The notes under the pieces are model-generated. The model was given only the letters and a program-made list of their open reading frames with translations, did not search any database and was not told the DNA's origin. The translations under genes and the position numbers were made by a program. DNA of 64,000 nucleotides from Gnomoniopsis sp. IMI 355080 (Eukaryota > Ascomycota > Sordariomycetes > Diaporthales > Gnomoniaceae), in contig JAPEVC010000157.1 in the NCBI GenBank assembly GCA_027946555.1, positions 23,817 through 87,816 on the forward strand, read 5' to 3'. Of the stretch, positions 56,926 through 64,000 are shown one piece after another; the first letter of the stretch is position 1; each line of letters begins with the position of its first letter.

Positions 56926-59900
56926 ATGGCACAGCCCGTGACTCTTCATCCCGCTCCGGTGGAACTCGAACTGGAACTGGACCCGACAAGCGACCACTAC
57001 TACGGATTTGACCAGTCATCCGCGGCGGCCCTGCCCTCGCAGCATTCTGATACACTAGGCGCTTCAGCATCCGATCCTCCATCTGATCGTGACCCGCCCG
57101 GTCCTGGGTCTGGCTTTGCAGCCTTGGAAGCACCGTCGCTTAAGGCTACCGACCACGAATACCACAATCAGCAGCAAGAAGAGGACTACGGGTACGAGAC
57201 TGAGAGCGATTACGTGCGTCACCACGACCAGCACCACGACCATCAGTCGCAACAGCCGCCTGTGTCGCCGTCTTGGCACGCCGACTCGCAGCTGCCGCCC
57301 GAACACGAGGCCCACCCAGGACAAGGGCAGCAACCATCACAGCCCTATCACTCTGAGTCGAGCCCTGTTCATGCATCGGCGTCTGCGTCTGCGTCTGCCT
57401 CTGCTTCTGCGTCCACAACAACTTCACCACCTCTGCCTGCATCGGTGCACAATTCAAGGAGTAATAGGTCCTACAGCGTAGCCGCGTCACTTGCATCTGT
57501 CGGAAGCCAGTCCTCCATCCGCAGAAAGCCATTGAGCCCTACCGCTTCACCACTAGCCGTCCGTTTCTCTTCTAAGCTAAACGGCAACCATATGCCATTG
57601 CATGATCTGCAACACCCAGACTCGGGCTATTATTCACTCGACAGTCCCGATTTGTATGATTTGTCCCCAAACAAACAAGAGCATGCACCTGCGCCCGTAA
57701 CGGTGCCAGCGCCTGGTGCCATCCCTCTTCCAGAACAGACGCTTCCCACGCCGCTGGTCGAAGAGTCCGACGAAGACGAGTAGGTTCACCCCATCTTACT
57801 GGGTTGCATACAACCGTCTCGTTGTCGCCTTGTCAATTGCTGACTGAAGTGTGTTGCGCGCAACTAGTTTTGCTTACAATTGGCCATCGCCGCCAAGAGG
57901 CCCGTCTAGGGCCGCTGGTCCGGACACTCGAAACAGCATTCCTGACGCCAACCCTGTGCCTGGCTCTCCTCAAACAGGTGATGCGAGACAGTCGGCCCCG
58001 TCCGTTCCTTTGACAAGTCAAAACGTCACCGCACTGGCCGCCACACCCGATTCCAACCAGATCCACGTGGGGATACCCGGCCCAGTCAATACCAATAGCC
58101 CGAAAACTGGTAATACTATAATGTCCATGTTTGGCAGAAAGTCTATCCCTCAACATCTAGATCTTGATCAGCCAAACTCAGACATCCAGCAAGCATTCCC
58201 CGAGATCGACCGTCCTCCAAACAGCGCCTCCAGCACAGCTTCCAGTCTCAACAAGCCTTTACCCAAATCACCGCCTATTTCGCCTGTCAGATCGCCACTC
58301 GGTTCTTCCAAGCTCAGCAGCTTCTTCGGTTGGGGACAGCCTTCTCCTACCAACACCGAGGAAATCAACAACAAAGAGGACTACTCCCCAATCCCCTCGC
58401 CCACATTAGAACAGAGGGACCTTCTCGATGAATCTACCGAGGCACACCAGGAACCAATTCCAGTACAGCAACACGCTCACAAGGGTAGTGCCCTTGGATA
58501 TCTCGAGGCATACTTTCCGACACCACCAAATTCCTATACCCAAATTTCGCCGATTGTCGAAATCGAGGAGATGGAGGACGAGTTAAAGGCCATCAGCGCC
58601 GAATTGGCCTCGTCCATTCGGCGCGAGATGGACTTGGAAGACTTGGTAGAAAGGTTACAAGCAGAAGTCAGCAACCCTCAAGCACCTGGGAAGAGAACCA
58701 GTGATTACTTCTCAGACTCCGGCTACAGCTCGGCCAAGTACAGTGACTATGATCAATCTAAGGAGGAAGTCGCCCAAATCACCCGCAGGGCGGAACAGGA
58801 GAAGGCACAGCTGAGGTTGGAGCTCACCAACAAGCTCCAAGACGAGAGGGGACGTCGAAACGCGCTTGACCAGCAAATACAGGCTCTGGCCGAAAAGGCG
58901 TCTCAAGCCGATGCAGCACAGATGACCAGCAAGGACGCCGACGCTAGGGTTAAGGAACTGGAAAGAACTTGCGAGGATCTCCGCCGCAGATTATCCGAGG
59001 AGAAGCAGGTCAAGGACAATTTTGAAGATCTACTATCTGCGCTCAAGGGTGAGCTGCAGAACGCTGCTTTGGAGCGAGATAATCTCCGTGACGAAATCGT
59101 GCCGCAATTAAAGTCCCGCGTCGAAGGTCTCGAGGCACAACAAGCAGAAAATGAGAAGCTGGCTTATGACACGACGAAATTGCAACAAGAAATCCAGACT
59201 CTCAAAGAAGCCAAGGCGAGGAACGAGTCGGTCGCCCGTCTCAGGTCGAGCTCTGTCACAGGTAAAGACTTCAGACTCAGTCGTCCACCATCTGTCAAGG
59301 GCAACGTGGGACTCAGCAGGTCGAACACCGTCAAAAGTGGCCACGTCGAATCTAGGGATGTTCTGGCCGAGCGAATCAAGGACGTGGAAGCTCAGCGAGA
59401 TGCACTGCACAATGCATTGAAAAATCTCCTCGACCGCCAGGATTTTCAGAATAAGGAAAACGAAAAGAAAATCAAGTCTCTGGAGATTGAGCGCGACCGA
59501 CTTCTTTCCGCTTCACCCAGGAAGGTTGGCTTCGAGAAGGAAGTGTCGACATTGCGTGATGAAGTGAACACCCTGCGCCGGCGAGCTGAGGAAGCCATTG
59601 AGCAAAAGTGGCAGGTCGAGAAGGGCTTGATAGGATTGAAGTCTGATCTCGACCGCGCAGAAGAGGAGATTACTTCGCTCAAAGATTTGCTCAAGGCAAA
59701 GGATATTCTGATTCCAGACTCTTTCTCACGCTACAGCAGTGGCGGCAAAGCTGGAGCAATCGCAACATCCTCCTCTTTGGAGAAAGCCTACAAGGACCTA
59801 CAGGATTCATACCAGGAAGCACTGAAGCGAATCACCAACATGGACCTCGGCGGCACGAGTGCTGCTCAAGATGAGAAGACAAGACTTGCTATGAAGCGAC

Positions 59901-60718
59901 TGGAGCAGTCGCTTTCAGCGGCCATGCTCGATCGCGACGATGCTCGTCTGGAGGCTGCTGCTTTGCAGGACCAGGTCACGAGCCTCCAGGAGTCGGAGAA
60001 GGCCCACCTGGCCAGTGAAAGCGATCTCGCAGACCAACTTCGGGATTCCGCCAACCGGGTCGAAGAGCTTACGCAGCAAGTTCGCGCCCAGTTGGCTATC
60101 AACACAAGTCTGCGCACTCGCCTCTCGGACGCGATCACGAGAGGTGAAACTACGCAGAAGGCCAACAAAGAACGTCTCGCCACCATGCAAACTCGCATGA
60201 AAACGCTCGAAGACCAGATTATTGAAGCGCAGACAGCCGCCGAGGAGCGTGTAAACCGACACGAGGAGGAGCTCGCGTCGCTGAGAGAAGCAAATAACGG
60301 CAACTTGCAACGCCGAAGCGACTCCAACGGGGGCTTGCGCTCACCCCGTCTATTTCCTCCCAAATCCCCGATGACGCCGCTCCTGTCGCCTAATGGGGGT
60401 ACCTTCCCTCGCATGCGGAGCTCCAGCTCAAGGCCAAACTCCCGAGCACGCCCCTCCACGGCTGACAGGGAGGAGGAAGACAGCAAGTCGGTCGAAGTCC
60501 TGAAGGCTCGCATCGCCGAGCTTGAGAAAGCTCTCGTCACCGCAGACTTTGAGATGCAGGAGGTCGTGAATAGGATGAACACGGCTCAGATCGACGTCAT
60601 GATGCTCCAGGAGGAGCGTGAGACGGCCGCTCGCGAGACCAAGAGGCTCCAACAGGCTCTCGAGGCCGAGCAGGTGAAGGCCTTCAATGAACGCTTTCAG
60701 ACCATCAAGGACTACTAA
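56926..60718 (+). CDS. Large coiled-coil protein with disordered N-terminal half
   Basis: Exons 56926-57779 and 57868-60718 give 1234 aa. The donor GTAGGT overlaps the codon row GAG-TAG, so without the splice the first part seems to stop at EESDEDE; the spliced text reads EESDED-DFAYNWPSPPRGPSRA. Residues 1-515 are disordered, with an ASASASAS run from a GCGTCT-type repeat (57374-57412), PDSGYYSLDSPDLYDL, SMFGRKS, SSFFGWGQPSP and GYLEAYFPTPP. Residues about 518-1085 are near-continuous coiled coil (EEMEDELKAISAELASSIRRE onward). A Pro/Ser linker (SPRLFPPKSPMTPLLSPN) follows, then a last coiled coil to the end. I know no function; a cytoskeletal or cortical scaffold is a guess. The start is the first ATG of the frame. 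Confidence 0.83.
57374..57412 (+). repeat. GCGTCT-type repeat encoding (Ala-Ser)n
   Basis: An in-frame hexanucleotide tract with small variations (GCGTCT/GCCTCT/GCTTCT), giving ASASASASAS in the coiled-coil protein. Length variation between strains would stay in frame. Confidence 0.75.
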
Positions 60719-61017
60719 TTGGACCTTGAATAAGGGGCTGTAATAACAGACTTGCAGAATTTGGATTGTCTTGCATACGCTGCATCTATAACGGCTTTGG
60801 CGCATCGCCGGCGCAAGACCCAATACCCATCATTAGTGGGCACTGTTTGCCTGATGGGATCGCATTCGTCTTGTACCACCATCACCATCACTGCTACCAC
60901 GGCTTCATTGCTTTTGAAGACCAATGCAAGCAGCATACCGGCGTTTCTTGTTATTACCTACAAATGGGCTTGTTGGAAATTTTCAAAGCAAAAAAGCACT
61001 GCATGGCTCATACCCCT

Positions 61018-61031
61018 TTATATATATATAT
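61018..61031. repeat. (TA)n microsatellite
   Basis: A short TTATATATATATAT run about 300 nt after the coiled-coil stop codon, in probable 3' flank. Confidence 0.7.
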
Positions 61032-62810
61032 CCCGACGACAAGTACGTCGTCTTTTTTGTATAATGTCTTTCAACGATCGGAATCCAACAAGCTTAAATT
61101 CTTGGCTATTCATATGGAAGCAGTGCCTCTTTCTTGGGCTCAAGATAGGCGCATTGGGAATGTACATTTTTTTTCTGGAGTGGACATGGCATCCGTGTGG
61201 ATACGGTGCTACTTGGCGCAGTGGCTACATAGGATCAACACTTCCTATTCTGGAATGAATATCATAACAGATTACGACTGTGGTCTAGTTGCAATCCTTT
61301 TTACCCAAGCTCTCTATTCTTCTGTGTGTGTTGCATCGGCGCCTTGGTGAACTAAGTAAGGTTCAATTCGACACAAATCAGATCGTCCCTGAGACGATCG
61401 ATGTACAGAGAGTCTGTGTGTCCATCTTGAAGTCAGTTTAAGGTTTATCGGAACGTCTGAATCGCTGACAAAAGCTTACCCAGGTACGCACAGGCAAAGT
61501 GGGGGCTCAAAAAGATGGGCGCTCGAGTGTATTTGCCGAGCAGAAGGTTCTCTAGGTTTCTCTCGGTCACGGTTATGGATATGCTGAGGCAATATGGTTC
61601 AATTCTGTATCTTACAGTTTGTGCCCAATTGAGATGCATAGCGAGGTGGTATGGTAGGCAATACTATTGTAGCATTATTGGGTTGGCGACGGGGGGCGGT
61701 CGTTTCAATCTTGTTTTGTGGCATTGTGCCTGAGTACTCTGCGACCCCTTGGTGATTTGTGCCACACGATACATTAAGTAGTGACTTCACAGCTGAAAGG
61801 CTGTATATCAATTTCATTCCACGATTACTATATGGTCTATTACTCGAAATAACTGATATATACGAAAAGTCCATGTAATTCATCGAACTTCGGTGTCTCC
61901 GTTCAAGCTTTGTGCGATCATAAAGGACTTACTCGAGCAACAGCAAAGACGGATGAAAGTGGGCGTGTAGTACGGATACTGTACCTCGAAATAAGCTCGC
62001 CAAGAGACGGTTGAATGTACCGTGTGGGACACACGACCGGGGAAAATAATGAAAGCGAATGCAGGAGTCTGCAACATATGACGATGCCGCCATCACACTA
62101 CCACCATCTGAAGCAGGCCAAAGGAGGCTCTGCATACACCAAAATAGGAAATTGAGGATGCCTACTACGTGCGTGCATAAATCATAGAAGGCATTCTAAG
62201 TTCACCAACGCTGGGCTGTGTAAAGCTGAAGTTTCGGCAGAAGCAGAGCTGAGGATGAACGGCAATGTGTGAGCTATGTCAGATGTTGGAATGTTGGTAC
62301 AGTACAGTACAATACATGCTTCTGCAAGCCCCGGTTACGGGGATCCAGCCGTGGCCTTGTACATATTGCCATGCGAAAAATCCGAACATTTTAGTTTTTC
62401 TTTCCCAGCCTGTTTGTTCCTTCCTTTTTATTCGGCAGACGTTGTCACGATTCAGAGAGAACGGTGTCTCACGAGTTGTGCCACATCGCGTGCGCGGTGT
62501 AGTACGCTACTACTGAGTAAAGTAATGGGGAAAAGCCAGCCGTTGAGGAGGCGCGGGTTGAGATTGGTTTTTTCTTTCCTTGTTGCCGCCCGAGTAACAC
62601 AGTATGTACTCCCGCGTATCTTATTCCCAAGAAGGAATGCGAACAACAGGTCTGGTACGATCATGCGGGGGATGAAGAGGAGTGGTGTATCACCCTCCAC
62701 AGGTTCGAACGTGGGTTGTCTGCACGGGATCTCGATTTGTTGACCGAGTGGGTGTAGGTATAACATTTTTTCACATATTACCGAGACTATACAATGTGTG
62801 TAGTATGCAT

Positions 62811-62824
62811 ACCTACCTACCTAC
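62811..62824. repeat. TACC tandem
   Basis: CATACCTACCTACCTACC-type run, related to the intergenic TACCTA clusters elsewhere in the window. Confidence 0.65.
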
Positions 62825-64000
62825 CTTTGCTGGATGACGTGCCCTCAACCATAGTGTTGCAGATAAATGCGATATAGAAGCTTTGTAGTAGGATGGCAGT
62901 TTAGCGAGCAGTCGTTTCGTCGGTGACTTGCACAAATACGTACATTTGTCCATGCCTTTTTGGTCTCGAATGAGCCCATCAATCACCAGATTATTACTCC
63001 TTTCATCATCAAATCACGCCAGCAACCCTTTTTTTTTTATAGAAAGACAACCTCGGCCAACAAACATGCTGGCCAAGCCTTATCAACAAGTCAGCCGGAG
63101 ATCACCTCCCGATCCAACCCTAGTGCTTACCCGTTGGTATCTGTTGCGGTGCCCCTAAATCTTACTTCAAGTTCTGTGTTTGCGTACAAACGGACGGTGC
63201 AACCTGCTACGGGTAAGCTCACTTGTGAATACCTGCCTATAGAAAACCTTGATGCCGAGCGAGATCCCAGGACGTGGTGCGAAAGAGAGTGATGTTGGGG
63301 TCTGGGTAATATAAAGAATCTTCCGAGGCAGCCAATTGTCTGTCTACAGGAAGCTCGCACTTTCAGTAGGTCAAATGGGGCCCGAGGAAGCCCCGAGGTA
63401 GCCTCAGAAAAAATATGGGATCCGGGAGTTTGACCTCTCTTGTGTTGTTGATAGCTTCCTCCGCATTCCTGACTTTTGTCTGGAGTGTACAGTTGAATAT
63501 TCCTGATGAGGTAAAGCCGTAGGGCAAAAGACGACCCCGGGGGTTAATAGTAACCCTTGAGTGGGATGACCCTTGCAGACCAAAAGCCCCTCGGCCGCTC
63601 CCGCAAGTGCTAAAGGCATGGGGTCTCAGCAATACCACCCGCCGACGAATGATAGCCTTGCTGCTTATCTTGAACCCCTAAAGGCTGCCTTGGTCTAGCT
63701 TTGAGCAAATCTCGGTCGGAAGGCCATGACCGACCGATGCGACTTGCTAGAATATCCCGACAACCTTTTGAGGACAGCAGCAGCAGGAGCAGGAGGTGGA
63801 CGAGGTGGAGGAGGAGGAAACACGGCCCCGGCCGCCCCGGCCAGAAATGCTGGGGAAGGTGACAGTGGTGACACTCCGTGCATCTCTCGGCGCGTTACAT
63901 TGTGTTGCTTCTTTTATTCCATTCTCCTGCGCATGTAAGGGTCTTCGGCTGTATGCTTCTAGATCGAAAACATGACGATCAAAGGGGTTGGGTTTGGGAG

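Larger units (their letters stand above)
60719..64000. other. Gene-free right end of the window (3.3 kb)
   Basis: It starts with the 3' flank of the coiled-coil gene. Frames at 60752-61258 and 60766-61350 overlap each other, run over a TATATA tract and show no domain. A TA microsatellite lies at 61018-61031 and a TACC tandem at 62811-62824. Near 63695-63883 (minus) a Pro/Ala-rich 62-codon frame starting with ATG could be part of a gene beyond the edge, but nothing supports it. Confidence 0.45.

Noticed and set aside
60752..61350. Two overlapping plus-strand frames of 168 and 194 codons
   Set aside because: They lie in the 3' flank of the coiled-coil gene, overlap in different frames, include a TATATA tract and show no domain.
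63695..63883. Pro/Ala-rich 62-codon minus-strand frame near the right edge
   Set aside because: Low complexity, no domain, and its continuation cannot be judged from this window.
1..64000. Transposons, CRISPR arrays, rRNA or 5S genes
   Set aside because: No transposase or reverse-transcriptase motifs, no spaced direct repeats, and no 5S-like sequence were found by reading.

Overview
The window is nuclear DNA of a filamentous ascomycete (Pezizomycotina). The evidence is compact genes with short GT-AG introns (mostly 50-150 nt, many with CTAAC/CTGAC-like branch sites), fungal housekeeping orthologues, fungal-only families (CYP52-like P450, a C2H2 plus Zn2Cys6 regulator, DHA1-type transporters) and long gene-free intergenic stretches. 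I cannot name class or species from sequence alone. I see no rRNA, tRNA, CRISPR array or intact transposon.

0-25 kb is mostly conserved housekeeping DNA. It holds the 5' part of the CDC14 phosphatase (cut by the left edge), a PCC1-type KEOPS subunit, a 403-aa protein of unknown function, a small cysteine-rich secreted protein, an MNR2/ALR1-type Mg2+ transporter, an RNA15/CstF64 3'-end-processing factor, prohibitin-2, NEDD8/RUB1, elongin A, a THO7-like mRNA-export factor and tubulin cofactor A. Several pairs are divergent (CDC14/PCC1, CstF64/PHB2) or convergent (NEDD8/elongin A, THO7/TBCA).

25-31.5 kb holds a CYP52-like P450 convergent with a seven-exon, 1051-aa transcription factor that carries two C2H2 fingers and a Zn2Cys6 cluster.

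36-45 kb is the most distinctive region. It is a small accessory cluster, with gene-poor stretches of 4.5 kb and 4.1 kb on its two sides: an MFS transporter, a short-chain dehydrogenase, a 762-aa fusion of an FAD (salicylate-hydroxylase-like) monooxygenase with an acetoacetate-decarboxylase-like domain, and a cupin with an incomplete metal site. No polyketide synthase, NRPS or terpene synthase is visible, so a catabolic or tailoring role for a small aromatic or keto acid plus export/import is the simplest guess.

49-61 kb holds a BTB/POZ protein, an intracellular S9 (DPP-V/acylaminoacyl-type) peptidase, a second MFS transporter and a 1234-aa coiled-coil protein. The last 3.3 kb show no gene.

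Most spliced models were built by joining exons in phase by hand. Every donor and acceptor given was read from the sequence, and the joined frames stay open. No homology search was run.
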